Shown: positions 33,701-44,069, counted from the stretch's first letter. The stretch is DNA of 64,000 nt from Panorpa germanica (GCA_963678705.1 OY783216.1:12710001-12774000), one strand, 5' to 3'. Notes: a model not told the origin generated them from the sequence alone. Program-made: numbers and translations.

Positions 33701-34731
33701 GTAGATTAGATTTCAAAAATAGTCAATATGAACCATGTTTGTTTACAAAAATAACTGGTAAAATTAAAGTGATAGTGGCCCTGTATGTGGATGATTTTTT
33801 GATTTTTTCAAACAATGATTTTGAAACAAATAAATTAAAAAGTGTATTAGGTTCAGAATTTAAGTTAAAAGACTTGGGACCTGTAAGACAATATTTAGGC
33901 ATGAGAATAAATTTAGATAAAAATAAAAATGTTATTACTGTAGATCAACAACAATATATTGAACAGTTAGTTTCTAAATTTCAAATGTCTGATTGTAAGA
34001 CACAAAGTACTCCGATTGAGCCTAAATTGAATTTAGATAAGTCATCTGATAAATGTTTACCTGATGTTCCTTATCAAAAACTTATTGGAAGTCTGATGTA
34101 TCTGGCAGTATTAACAAGACCAGATATTGCTTACTGTGTTAGCTATCTCAGTCAATTTAATAGTTGTTATAGTCACATACATTGGAATTATTGTAAACGT
34201 GTATTAAGATATTTACTGCATACTAAAAGTTATTGTTTAAAATATACCAATAATAACAATAGTAATTTACAAGGTTTTGTAGACAGTGATTGGGCAAGTG
34301 ATGCTCTAGATAGAAAATCCTATACTGGATTTTGCTTTATGTTGTCAGGGTCTGCCATTTCCTGGCAAAGTAGGAAGCAGAAAACGGTTTCATTATCCAG
34401 TACTGAGGCGGAATACACTGCTCTTTCTGAAGCTTCAAGAGAAGCTATTTATCTAAGAAATTTAATGCATGAAATTACTGATGTATTTAATGTAATTGAT
34501 TTGTATTGTGATAACCAAAGTGCATTGAAGTTAGCTTCGAGTAGTCAGAGTCATAATAGATCCAAGCATATAGATGTGCGTTGTCATTTTATTAGAGATG
34601 TTGTAAAGAACAACTTTGTAAAAGTTAAGTACATTCCTACTGAAGAAATGCCTGCAGATATTTTAACAAAAGGTCTTTGTCATCTGAAACATTATAAGTT
34701 TATGAATTTACTTGGCATTGTTTCTGTGTAA
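30793..34731 (+). CDS. Copia-1 Gag-Pol polyprotein
   Basis: ATG at 30793, 82 bases after the LTR, opens 1312 codons without a break. In order: Gag (residues 1-230, 'ENYDEWCFAAENLLV', 'LLRHLISIRLENCDSM'); zinc knuckle CFKCKEDGHYRNQC from residue 231; aspartic protease 'WYIDSGASAHIT' with Asp273; the pre-integrase zinc region 'LWHRRLAHIN' near 400 and 'CTTCCEGKQ'; integrase with Asp466 ('HTDICGP'), Asp529 ('RSDNGLEF') and Glu565 ('GLCERSN'), a DD35E spacing; reverse transcriptase with 'YVDD' at 998-1001; RNase H from about 1155 ('VDSDWASDALDRKSYTGF', 'LSSTEAEYTALSEA'). All catalytic residues I can check are present. It would assemble cytoplasmic particles, copy its RNA and integrate. The only host effect visible is disruption of a dead Jockey. 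Confidence 0.97.
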   Translation: MTTNYIASVPKLKGRENYDEWCFAAENLLVLEGMEKYIKPSADFEVKPVDDSKTKAKLILTIDPALYVHIRNTRSSAELWTKLKAMFDDSGFSRKITLLRHLISIRLENCDSMTTYVTQMIETAQKLNGTGFTITDEWVGSLLLAGLTDRYSPMIMAIEHSGISISADTIKSKLLDMEVTSDFEGAAGGTAAFAARNKYNSGSSGKPKKYGGNPMSNKKTAADTSAKTITCFKCKEDGHYRNQCPMLKKNTNKCVFNVVFLNGKYNKNEWYIDSGASAHITANKDWVKNMNTTPCIPEIVVANESKVPVVCSGEVDIISKLGCNIIVKDVLCVPSLTTNLLSVSELIQNGNHVIFTKKNCYIRDKNNVLVATADLSDGVYKLRLQSQSCMLATTASAKLWHRRLAHINSQDMHRMRNGIVDGLSYDNSLDITKSQCTTCCEGKQMRLPFSHVGERSTETLHRIHTDICGPMETSSLSGARYFLLFVDDYSRMTFIYFLKQKNEALNRFKEFKSLVENQQSKKIKVIRSDNGLEFCNKEFEGYLKQAGIIHQKTNCYTPEQNGLCERSNRTVVEKAKCLLYDANLDKKFWAEAANTAVYLKNRSIASGLDKTPYELWYGSKPDLSHLRLFGSKIMVHVPKQKRLKWDKKATQHILVGYGDGVKGYRVYNPSKNTVMISRDIIVIEDVTPIKEVSEESAIWISNEENPTDNLVEESKDKVGESRDSVGDLSNNVSETDFLDCSSGSSLHTDDNETLTEINTEDVPEQAVSIPEQVPDVPSKRQRKKPERYGISNICVSSTVPASEEIVFSEALEGPDREQWKQAMADELQSFEDSDAWQLVDHPGDVTIVKCRWVLNKKYDFENNVRYRARLVAKGFSQKPGVDYTDTFSPVVRHSTLRLLFALSVQMKMSITHLDVTTAFLNGFLKENIYMSLPEGFVNKSGGKVLKLNKAIYGLKQSSLAWYERVKEVLSRLDFKNSQYEPCLFTKITGKIKVIVALYVDDFLIFSNNDFETNKLKSVLGSEFKLKDLGPVRQYLGMRINLDKNKNVITVDQQQYIEQLVSKFQMSDCKTQSTPIEPKLNLDKSSDKCLPDVPYQKLIGSLMYLAVLTRPDIAYCVSYLSQFNSCYSHIHWNYCKRVLRYLLHTKSYCLKYTNNNNSNLQGFVDSDWASDALDRKSYTGFCFMLSGSAISWQSRKQKTVSLSSTEAEYTALSEASREAIYLRNLMHEITDVFNVIDLYCDNQSALKLASSSQSHNRSKHIDVRCHFIRDVVKNNFVKVKYIPTEEMPADILTKGLCHLKHYKFMNLLGIVSV

Positions 34732-34756
34732 TCATGTGTACTTAGATTATTCTGAT

Positions 34757-34765
34757 AAGTGGGGG
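34757..34765 (+). other. Copia-1 polypurine tract
   Basis: A purine run (AAGTGGGGG) ends directly at the 3' LTR and sets its inner border. Confidence 0.8.
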
Positions 34766-34887
34766 TATTGTAATAGGTATCAAAATATCACTACTTTGTA
34801 ACTAGTAACGCCATCTGTAATCTGTTGTGTAAAAACTTTTTCTTATGTCAAATATAGTCTGTTGCGAACTGCTAACGTGTCTTTATA
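34766..34887 (+). repeat. Copia-1 3' LTR
   Basis: 122 bp, identical to the 5' LTR, and followed by the GTTCT duplication (34888-34892). Confidence 0.95.
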
Positions 34888-34892
34888 GTTCT

Positions 34893-35570
34893 TTTGTAAT
34901 TATGAACTCGTATCTAGGTAGACAATACATGACAGAGATTGTTGAATGACTCTTTGCATCATTTATTACTATTCTTGTTACTTGCAAATAGGTTTTTTTA
35001 ATTTTGCCTGCATTTTATGCTTCTTTTTGTTCTTAATTACAACTGCAGTATCACCATGAGCGTTTGCAGATGCGCGTTGTTGTAAAAATAGAATAACCTC
35101 GTAGTCGAAACAAGTGCTTGTTAGTAAACCTGGTTTCTACTATGAGTATCACGTCCTTATTGTTTGTTTTAAAGTAAATTTCTGGTTCTTGTCTGCGATC
35201 AGACAAACCGTTGGCATTTATTTCGGCACTTCTTTGATCAGTAGTCACTTAATTTGCTATTTAACTTTGACTTAATGGCTCCTTCGATCCATTGCCTTGT
35301 CCATTATTTGCACAAACGTTAGACCCATTACCTTGTCTATCATTCGCTCAAACATATTTCCTATTCTATCAAATACTTGTTGCATCATTGACATTATAAT
35401 CTAGTGGGTTAAGGTTGTCTTGCATGGTTTGTTTTTCCGTTGGCTCTACTGGTATGTTTGCTCCGGTCATTTATGCATTGGTTAACTGGATGGTATAGCA
35501 ATGCTTCGAGTTTTAGCCACAGGTGGAAGTGCGGATATGTTCCTTCTTTGCATTGGTATAAAAGTTTTCT
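34893..35570 (-). pseudogene. Jockey-B, 5' part: end of ORF1 and start of the endonuclease
   Basis: On the minus strand the ORF1 end ('RIGNMFERMIDKVMGL' near 35370-35310) is followed by the endonuclease start 'NANGLSDRRQEPEIYFKT', 'VILIVETRFTNKHLFRLRG' (35215-35100) and 'ANAHGDTAVVIKN'. Next to copia-1 the text reads 'LQVTRIVINDAKSHSTISV' and 'YCLPRYEFIITKE'; after the copia it continues with 'QFAKFVCT' and 'GGNWNAKH'. So one Jockey endonuclease gene was split by copia-1. Several stops are present. Confidence 0.75.
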
Positions 35571-36068
35571 TGTTATATTTCTTAGATAGTGTATAGCTTA
35601 CAGGGTGTTCTTAAGCACCCAATTTTTAGCGCCTACAAAATTTGTTAATATATACCTACTACGAATCGTTAAAATGAAAACATGAATGCTTGCGTTGTGA
35701 GATCCGATACCAATTTAAGATGTACAACTTAAGTGGTAAATCATACAAATTATGCTATGTTTGACTAAGTTCTGCTATATCTATATTTATAATCATTACT
35801 GAACTGGCATAATTCACACCTATTTTTTAAATGGATAAACTATCCTTTCCAACTATCCACATCTGGCAATTCACGTGGGTTTGTATTTCAAATAAATTAT
35901 GCACTCTTTATTAATTTGCTGAGAAAGCGTTCGCCCGACTATATCAGCCGCCCGAATTTATTTTTAATAATTTCGAACTAATCATACCATTTATTCTAAT
36001 AAAACACTGTATTGGACAATATTTAGTACCCAGATCGTGTCAACCACCAATGACAACCTATTAGCTTT
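35571..36068. repeat. Repeat Z, left part (split by Jockey-A)
   Basis: The segment 35997-36068 begins 'aataaaacactgtattgg' and matches 48106 ('aataaagcactgtattg') and 48374. An 'acagggtgttc' motif lies at 35600-35610. The remainder is AT-rich and unassigned. The matching repeat continues after the Jockey-A insertion at about 39800. Confidence 0.6.
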
Positions 36069-36280
36069 ACTTTTTTTTTTTTTTATTTATATTGCTAAAT
36101 ATTATTACAATCTGTCCTGCCTTTAGGACATTCAGTGATAGGATTGTCAAAAAGAATAAATAAAATGTCTTGCGCGGGATATGTCCATCGACTTATCCCT
36201 CAATTTTAATAGATCCTAGATTCTATTTATTTATGGATTTATATATATTATTATCATATAATATATTATTTCTATATATT

Positions 36281-38960
36281 TTATGGATCTGCTAGTAGGT
36301 CCTGAGGTAACTTCTTTTTCAGTCTGCGTACTGCGGAAATATTGGACATTAGACAGCTGGCCAAGTTGTTTGGATGTTCCATTATTCTCTCCTTGTATAG
36401 TTTGGTTCTAAGCACTATTTCTTCTTTTACTGTAGGTACATCCAGGTCTCGATGAATTATGTGATTAGGTATAAACCATGGTGCATTCGTGACAATCCTT
36501 AGCATTTTGGACTAAAATCTTTGGAGTATCTAAATATTTGAAAGAGATGCAGTACCCCAAATTTGTATACCCTATGACCATACCGTTTTAAGTATGGTTT
36601 TGTAGAGCAGGAGATTGTTTTCTGTGCTAGGTTGTGACTTCCGTCCTATCAGCCAGTACATCTTCCGCAGTTGTAGACCAAGTTGCTTTCTTTTAGTGAA
36701 TATGTGCTTTTTCCAAGTAAGCGTCCTATCTACGTGTATTCCCAGGTACCTCACATGGTCAGCCTGCGGTATATTGACATTGTTTAAAGCGATACTTGGG
36801 CAGTTTCCCTGTCTAGTTGTGAATGTGACATGTATTGATTTTGATTCGCTGGCCTTGATTCTCCAGTCCTTCATCCATGAGGAAAGTTTACCTAGATTTT
36901 TCTGTAGCATAGTCGAGGCATTAGCTGGATCATTATGCGATGCCAATATTGCCGTATCGTCAGCAAAGGTTCCCGTCATTACTGAACTTTCCACAGGTAG
37001 GTCTGCTGTGTATAATAGATATAATATAGGCCCCAATACGCTACCCTGTGGTACTCCAGCCTGGATCTGGTATATGTTCGTTATTGCATCCTCATGTTTA
37101 ACCATGAAGTATCTGTTGTGAATATATGATCTTAGTATACTGTAGTAGGTGGGAAGTTTTTGCTTAATTTTACAAAGAAGTCCTTCATGCCATACACGGT
37201 CAAATGCCTGTGAAATATCTAGGAATACTGTTGAGCAAAACTGTTTCCTTTCAAAAGCCTGGTGAATTTTGTTGACTATCCTGTGAACCTGCTTAATAGT
37301 TCCATGTTTATGCCCAAAGCCAAATTGGTGATCTGGAATTATGTGGTTTTCTGCAATGTCAGGAAGCATCCTCGAGAGCAACAGCGACTCGAACATCTTT
37401 GCAGTTATCGGAAGAAGACTTATAGGCCTATATGATTTCGGTTCTTCTGCAATTTTATTTGGTTTAAGAATCATCATGACTTGCGCGACCTTTCATTAAG
37501 GGGAAATAAAACTTATTTTGACGATTGCATTAAAAAGTTGTGTAAAGAATTTGATTCCAATCTCAGGTAGTTCTTTTAGTATATTCCCCGTTATTAGGTC
37601 ATAGCCTGGAGCCTTTTTACCATTCAGATTCTTAATTGCTTCAGCAACCTCGGAAATATAAATTTTTTTAATTGGCTTGTGTGGTAATGTCTCATCCCTT
37701 AATGCACTCAGAACTTTATTCATATGCTCTACTGACCCTTCATACGGGTGTGGAGTAAAAACTTCTAGCAGGTGCTTAGCGAAAGTGTCAGCCTTATCTT
37801 CGCATTTTCTTGCCCAACTGCCATCCTCGCGTCTTAACGGTGGAGAGGCTTCTTTTGGTTGTCTTAACTTTTTGGTTGCCTTCCACAAGGAATAGTCACT
37901 AGCCGCCGAAGTATTAAGATGCTTCATATATTGTTGTACACTGCGGTTCTTTTTAGCTGCAAGTAGATTTTTAAGTTATTTTATGGCCTTATTTAGACGG
38001 TTCTTGAGGCGAGGGCATTTGTTAGATTGCCATAGTTTCCAAAGTCGCCTTTTCTCAGTAACCTTCTCCATTATAGATTTATAGAACGTTAATCTTTTAT
38101 CTTTACACGGGTGCAGTGGGGTTGATTTCCAGGATGCTGCTTGAATTGTAGCATTAAAGTGTTCTACAGCTGCTTTAATGTCCTCTTTATTTTTTAATGA
38201 GATATTCAAACAAAGATTGGTTTCCAAGTGGTTTTTAAAATGATTCCAGTCAGTCATGCTGTTGACGAGTGTACATTTTCTTGGTTTCGTTTTAATCTCA
38301 CTAGCCAGAGTGATTATTACAGGCGTATGATCCGAAGACATCTCGCAGCAATGTTCGCATTCGATGTAGTTTTCAGAGATTCCATTTGTTACGCAGAAGT
38401 CAATGAGATCTGGGAATTTCAATCTGTCCGTTGGCCAATAGGACGGGTGTCCTGAGGATGCGACATTCAGTCCCAGTTTTTCAGTAGCTATCAATAGTTC
38501 TCTTCCCTTGGAGAGTGTGATACGTTAGCCCCAGTGTGTATGTTTAGCGTTGTAGTCGCCTTCGGCAATGAATTTTTTCCCAAGAGAATTAAAAAATTTA
38601 ATATAAGAGTCTCTTTTAATATTGTGTTTAGGTGGGCTATATACGGCCGATATCATAATGAGACCTGTCCAGTCCTCGACCATCACATTAGTAGCTTGAA
38701 TATGTTCTTCTCGATGTGAAGTAGCTTGGTAGTGCCTAATTTTTTCCTTGATCAGGATAGCCGTTCCTATATGCGCTTTGCCATCAGGGTGGTTTGTGAA
38801 GTAGGCTCTATATCTTGGGATGTTCATGTAACTTTTAACTGTGAAATGCGTTTCAGATAATAGCATTACGTCAATATTGTAGGTATTGAGGAATATCTTC
38901 AATTCCTCAATATGGTGTGACAACCCGTTGGCATTCCATAAGGCTAATTTTAATGAGTTG
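36281..38960 (-). pseudogene. Jockey-A ORF2: endonuclease and reverse transcriptase
   Basis: All open segments (38923-38525, 38494-37976, 37927-37496, 37477-36572, 36505-36281) share one frame, so the gene has only nonsense codons: TAA 38525, TAA 37976, TAA 37496, TGA 37493, TAG 36572 and two more before 36505. Endonuclease motifs are 'LWNANGLSHHIEELK', 'LLSETHFT', 'AEGDYNAKHTHWG', 'DLIDFCVT' and 'MSSDHTPVI'. RT motifs are 'APGYDLITGNILK', 'YRPISLLP', 'FGFGHKHGTIKQ', 'FLDISQAFDRVWHEGLL', 'GVPQGSVLGPILY' and 'FADDTAILASH'. All catalytic residues seem present. The start overlaps the end of ORF1 in another frame. Confidence 0.92.
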
Positions 38961-39687
38961 AATTTTGAGCCAGTTTTTTCAGGAGTTCAGTCATCATATT
39001 AGTGATGGTTGTCATATTGGTCATCATTATCTGAAGCACCTCCTTCAAGTCTGTAATGATACTTCTGGACTGGTTGGGACTAGGAGAGTTTGGATTAAGG
39101 TTTTGTTCTTTCCTAATATTTTCATTTGCATTTGGTTGAGAGGAGTGACTACCCACTCTGGTTGTATTGTTTCCACTGACTAGTTCAGCATACGTAGGGG
39201 TTGTGTTGTTGTCACTGAAGTGATGAGCCGAAGCTTTTCTTGTTCTAAGGCTGGGAAACCTAACTTTCTGTAGCTCTTTGTGGACACTACACCCTCTATA
39301 ATTTGCCGAATGATTTCCGTTGCTGTGTACACATTTTACATCTTCGGAGCGTGTTTTTCTCGAGCACTGATCCGTGGCATGCTCGCCTGCGCACTTAACA
39401 CATCTAGGTCTCCTGTAATAAAAGGCTTGTGTGTGACCATATCTCTGGCATTTAACACACTGTGGAATTTGTCTTTTTGGTCTGAGCGCTTCGAAGGTTA
39501 TTCGGCAGTGTAGGATGTGCTTTATATTATATATTTGTTTATTATCAGGGCTTGGTTTGAGGTCTATAAAAAATAATGGCAAGGTTTTTTTGTCTATCCT
39601 ATTTTTGATATTCTAGACATTGACTACCTGGTGCCCCAGTTCCTCAATTGCGGTCTTCAATTCTTCTATATCTGTTGTGGGGTGCAT
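38950..39687 (-). pseudogene. Jockey-A ORF1 (Gag-like, three zinc knuckles)
   Basis: The frame from ATG 39687 has one TAG at 39613-39615 and then 210 open codons to TAA at 38950. The first part ('TTDIEELKTAIEELGHQV', 'PLFFIDLKPSPDNKQIY') is the PRE_C2HC segment typical of Jockey ORF1. Three Cys-rich knuckles follow: 'CVKCQRYGHTQAFYYRRPRC', 'CVKCAGEHATDQC' and 'CVHSNGNHSANYRGC' (the first lacks the usual final Cys spacing, and the third has Ser for Cys). A low-complexity Asn/Thr-rich tail with methionine-rich heptads ('MMTNMTTITNMMTELLKK') ends it. The conserved frame also continues upstream of 39687, so the N-terminus is lost by 5' truncation. It binds element RNA. Confidence 0.85.
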
Positions 39688-39760
39688 GTTTCTTAAAACC
39701 ACTTGAAAACTTCTATCTTACTGCTTTACTTTTAATTTAATTTCGTTGCACTAACACTAC

Positions 39761-41400
39761 AGACACAAACTTACAGTACCGCGACACACGCTCAGCAATC
39801 CTCTATCTCTCTTGTACTGACCGCCGTCGGCACTTAGAGTTCTGTCTCTCGTGCCAAAGCTCATGCTCTTCTAATGATATGTCCCTACGCTTTCGCCACC
39901 CTGCGTACCAATCTCTTCAGAAATTTATTTTCAAAATTATTACTTTACTGTTATCCTACATACTAAATTTCATTCTTATATGTACATTATTTTTAAGAAG
40001 CTAAATTTAAAAAAAGAAAGATAAATGCTTATTAAAATATATTTTTACCCATTGCACTCTAAACCTACTAATTACATCAATTAAATTCTTTAATGAACAA
40101 TGCCAAGCGCCACGCTCCTAATTGCTCCTTAGTACTCTAGCCCTTGTCGTTCTCATTCTGGCACTTCATGATCTGCAACGCACCTATCTCATATAGGCGC
40201 TGTCCTCTATCACCCCTACTTCGATCATCTCGGCTTCTTAGGATAATTACCCAGGCCCCCTTCCTCTATTACACCACTATAATGCACTATTACTTCGATA
40301 CTACAGAAATTCATTCAAATAATTAATACTGCATTGTAAACTTACATACTAAATTTCGTATTTATATCTAAAATATAATATTAGTCTTTTCATTTAGCGG
40401 CGCCGTTGAAGTAAATATGTCAAATTTTATTCAAAGTGATCTATTTTATTCGTACTCATTATTTTCTCTAGCTATTTAAAATCACCGTTTTTAGAGAACC
40501 CCACAAATTGAATTAAAAAATTGTAGGTCTTACAAATCGTAAACTCCCCGCATCTTTACCAATTTTACACCGCTACTGATATATGTATAATTAGAGTCAC
40601 AATAATTAGTTTTAATTTTATTTATAGTGTTCTGCCTCCAGACGCAACCGCTATTAATACAATTCATTAATGGATGTAATTTTTTTTTAATATTTATTTT
40701 TAGCCAAGGCCGGCTTTAGAGGTATGGAAGCCCTGGAGCACCGAAGTAGCGTAGGCTCCTAATTATTTTCCGAATAAAAGGAACAATTTTTTTACGTCAA
40801 GTCTTTTCAAAGTAGGCGCAGGAATCAATTTTGTTGGTATCCAAGACATATATGCTAAGTTTTAGCCTTTTATTTCCATATATTTCATATATTGGTTTGG
40901 TTTCCGGCGCCAGCACTCACTGGAAATTTGCAGCTTTCTATGGTTTGTCTTTAATGACCATCTACTTTCAAATTTCAACGTTCTAAATCTGTTCTGACAT
41001 TGTCCCCAAAAATTCGCGGCACTACTGAATAAAAATGTCTGTGTTTTAATTATTGGCAAATATGCACCATTTGTGTCTCAATATATACCTTAAGTTTCAA
41101 TTATCTTTATTTAATATTCTAGCTTTTACCGTGTGAACTCCCGCTGCCACTGGAAATTTGGAGTATTTAATATGTATTCCTTAATCTCAGTCTACAGCGA
41201 GCCTGCATACTAAATTTTAATGTAGGAACTCTATTTTAACATTACCCCTAAGAAATCGCTTTGCTACTAAATGAAATATGAAGTGTTCCAATTATTGGCA
41301 AATATTCACAATTAGTGTATCTGTTATATCGCAAGTTAAAATTTGTTTTAATTCATTTAACAATAAAAAACCTCTTTTGGGTATTGTAAAGTGATAACTA
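39761..41400. repeat. Repeat Z, right part with two 242-bp units
   Basis: 39900-40330 matches 48300-48780 ('ccctgcgtac.aatctctt', 'ctacatactaaatttcat', 'ctactaattacatcaatt'). From 40860 to 41350 there are two head-to-tail units; 'attattggcaaatat' occurs at 41049 and 41291, a period of 242. Landmarks inside each unit are 'ctggaaatttg', 'tctac.gcgagcct' and 'taacattacccc'. No coding frame. Confidence 0.65.
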
Positions 41401-41889
41401 TATCAACAACAACAATTTATGAAATATGGTTCTTGTTTAGAAATAGTATGCATAATTTTATTTCGTTGCTAGCTTTCCTGGAGTACTATACCATTTTGGA
41501 ATCCTGAAGAGCCAATTTATAAAAAAACTTGCCATAGTAGTGTTCATACTTTTTTTTACACCACGATGAGTTAAAGTAGACTAAAAGTAAAAATCTTTAA
41601 AAATTTTAGGGAAAAAAAATTATTTCGATTAAATTTTGTGTCAAAACTACTAGCATTCTGGGAGTTTTAATGATTGTTATGAATAGCTCTCAGAAAAATA
41701 AGAAATATTTGAAAAATTGTGGTCATGGTAGTTAAAAACATCTTAATGTGTTTCAATTTTCGAAAAAAAATAATTTTTTTTTCTAATTCCTAAGAAAAAC
41801 GAGATAAATTTTTTTTTTTCTTTTTTTTTTGTGTAGTCATGAGCAGGACCACCTTCTGGTGCCGGCTTATCGTTGAATTTTGGAACACC

Positions 41890-41892
<3 letters not shown>
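41401..41892. other. AT-rich stretch ending in a DNA-transposon-like terminal motif
   Basis: No gene was found. At 41876-41894 the reverse strand reads 'tacagggtgttccaaaatt', a motif often found at the tips of insect non-autonomous DNA elements; related 'acagggtg' motifs occur at 35600 and 43339. Confidence 0.35.

Positions 41893-41946
<54 letters not shown>
41893..41946. repeat. (TA)n microsatellite
   Basis: 54 bases of TA repeat, ending exactly where the solo LTR of family D begins. Confidence 0.95.
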
Positions 41947-41950
<4 letters not shown>

Positions 41951-42556
41951 GAAACGAGAGTACCATGCCAATCCTGATGTGGAAAACGAGAACTATCCAA
42001 CTTCTTATGTGGAAAACAATAATCAATCCGCTAATCTGATGTGGAATCAAGGTACTCTTATTTAATTTAGGGCAATGTCAATTCAATTAATATTCAACTA
42101 TGCAATATCTTAGTTGGTTTGTCAGGATGATAAAGAATCACATAATTGGTTTAATACATTTATTGAATAAAATAATAACGATGATAATAATAATGATAAT
42201 AATACAATAAAGATACAATATAAACGTTGGTGTTTACTTTACAAATACAGAACAATGAATACATGCACAACCTTAAGTTCTAGTTAATATATACTCAGTT
42301 CTACATTAGTTTTCAGCTTGACTTAAAAAGGTTTGTTTTTATTACTTCCCAGAATACGCCTGGTTTGTTTCAGTAAACACATCCCCTCATGTATTCAATC
42401 AGTGGTTTAAAGTTCCACACATTATAATTGCTTTTAACCTGTCACTTGGTTTCTATTTAAAACATACCCTCATTAATCACATTCTTTATGACTTTCTTAG
42501 AACGGGTATTATAGTTACGCCTATTTTGTATGCTCGATATATTTTTTCGTTTCACA
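41947..42556 (-). repeat. Solo LTR of the Gypsy-D family
   Basis: A 610-bp complete LTR. On the minus strand it starts TGTGAAACGA and ends TCGTTTCCACA, so the tips are inverted repeats. It matches both LTR portions of Gypsy-D (10207-10713, 12331-12728). A TA run of 54 bases lies on one side and about 14 bases on the other, so this insertion too went into a TA array. Confidence 0.88.
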
Positions 42557-42611
42557 TATATATATATCCAGCTATCATTTTGCCGTCCATCAAATAACAA
42601 TTTACATTTAA

Positions 42612-42657
42612 TTTGGCGTCCATCGCAATTGGACGTCCGTATACCGGACGCCAAATT
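42612..42657. repeat. Inverted repeat with TTTGGCGTCC arms
   Basis: TTTGGCGTCC (from 42613) and GGACGCCAAA (from 42646) are exact reverse complements about 23 bases apart, with 'caattggacgtcc' between them. It may be a recombinase site or a hairpin. Confidence 0.7.
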
Positions 42658-43136
42658 ACAATTGCATGTTAAAAGATTCTCATAACATCTACGACTCAAA
42701 TATTGAAAAAAATATGTAACTTATACTAATGGCTAAAGGTAAAACCAATTCTGTTTCGTCACAATGAAATATTAGCTGAAATATTTTGAAAAAACTGAGG
42801 AAGCCATTTTGATAGTAGAATGAAAAAAAGTGTATAATTATAGTTCACGGAATTTCCGCATTTGGCGCTGTTCTATATACGCGCAGTGTATATCTATTTT
42901 CATGTAACAGCGTAAATGACGTCTGCAGATATGGCAACAGCGTCTGTGGTATTGTGTTGTGTTTGCTTCTGCAGAGTGTGAAATACTTGTACTGTTGAAT
43001 AAAGCATTGTTACTAATACTTATCGCATTCATACGCTAGCTATATGGCGTCCGCGTGTGCTACTTGTTAGTTCGGGAATCCCCATTTTTAGTATATTATA
43101 TTTTGTGATTGAATGACAGTAAAAACGTTTTGTGAA

Positions 43137-43176
43137 ATGAATAACGCAAGAAGTCTAAAAATTTTGGCTTTGGCAG
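43137..43176 (+). other. Possible first exon of the recombinase gene
   Basis: ATG at 43137 opens 'MNNARSLKILALA' and ends at a strong donor GCAG|GTAAGT. Its phase (1) does not fit the next exon as I read it (phase 0), so it could be untranslated, belong elsewhere or be chance. Confidence 0.3.
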
Positions 43177-43925
43177 GTAAGTGATTGTTTATTAAATATC
43201 TTGAATGTAGATTCTAGTAATTTAATAGAAATTAGTGTATATTTAAATGTTATATGAGTTTATATTTGCTACTACACTGCTGAATTGGCGTCCAATAGCG
43301 CTTAATGTTTTTATATAAAATAATAAATATCACGTATAACAGGGTGATTGGTAATTTGACATATTTCTTAAAAGTGATAATAGTAGAAATCATTTGCAAC
43401 AAATTGACGTCCATCAACTGGGAGTCGGAAATGAACGGTTTATAGGAAGATATAGAGGTTTTAAGTTTTTCTTTAAATTTTCTGACTTGTCCTCAAAAAA
43501 AAACTACTTATTTTTCGGCACGCAATTAATACTTTTCTGAAAGCTGGTAAACTAGCCGAGAAGTTTTTTTTCAATGAAGTCAGAAAATTAAAAAAAAACT
43601 TTAAATTCCTTTTAATTTAAATTTTTAAAGTATGTAAAAATGTTCCCTTACTTAATTTATATAGAGAAACATTAAAGATAGTATTCTTTTTCATTATTTT
43701 AAAAAAAATTGTGATCTTTTAGGAATTCATTAGCCTAACGCAGTGATGGTACACACCACCAACAGTGTTTCTAAAGAAAATATGGTTCGTTTATGATAAA
43801 ATTATTATAATTTTACGTATTTACAATTAGATAAAAAAAAATAGGAAACTAATATTTTAAATTTTTTAAACCCATGAGTACCACCATGAGTGACCACCGC
43901 TTTTATTTTCTAACTGAATAGTATG

Positions 43926-44069
43926 AAACTAACCTTGCTTTCAGGAAATTTCTGAGGATCAACATCTTAATTCAAACCAACCGTGAATTCTGGAAATTGC
44001 AGACGATCAAAATCTGAATTTAAACCAACCTTGTTTTGAGGAGATTTCTAAGGATCAACATCTGAATGC
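43926..44069 (+). repeat. Three tandem 48-bp (16-codon) repeats in the recombinase gene
   Basis: Units start at 43926, 43974 and 44022, each opening 'aaac.aacc'. Translated, they vary around 'EISEDQHLN' and 'NQPCF'. The repeat runs through the apparent splice acceptor at 43944, which makes that acceptor doubtful. Confidence 0.85.

Larger units (their letters stand above)
30589..34887 (+). mobile_element. Copia-1: full-length, apparently intact Ty1/copia retrotransposon
   Basis: 4299 bp with two 122-bp LTRs that are identical base for base, a primer binding site, one uninterrupted Gag-Pol frame of 1312 codons, a polypurine tract and a 5-bp target duplication. Identical LTRs mean insertion was recent on the time scale of neutral mutation. 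It sits inside the endonuclease region of Jockey-B, whose sequence resumes on both sides. Confidence 0.97.
36070..39760 (-). mobile_element. Jockey-A: Jockey-type LINE
   Basis: On the minus strand the element runs from an ORF1 fragment with zinc knuckles, through ORF2 with endonuclease and RT, to a 3' end marked by a run of 15 T on the + strand (36070-36084), that is, a poly(A) tail. It is inserted in repeat Z, pieces of which lie on both sides. It is 5'-truncated within ORF1. Coding sequence is well kept apart from nonsense codons. Confidence 0.88.
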
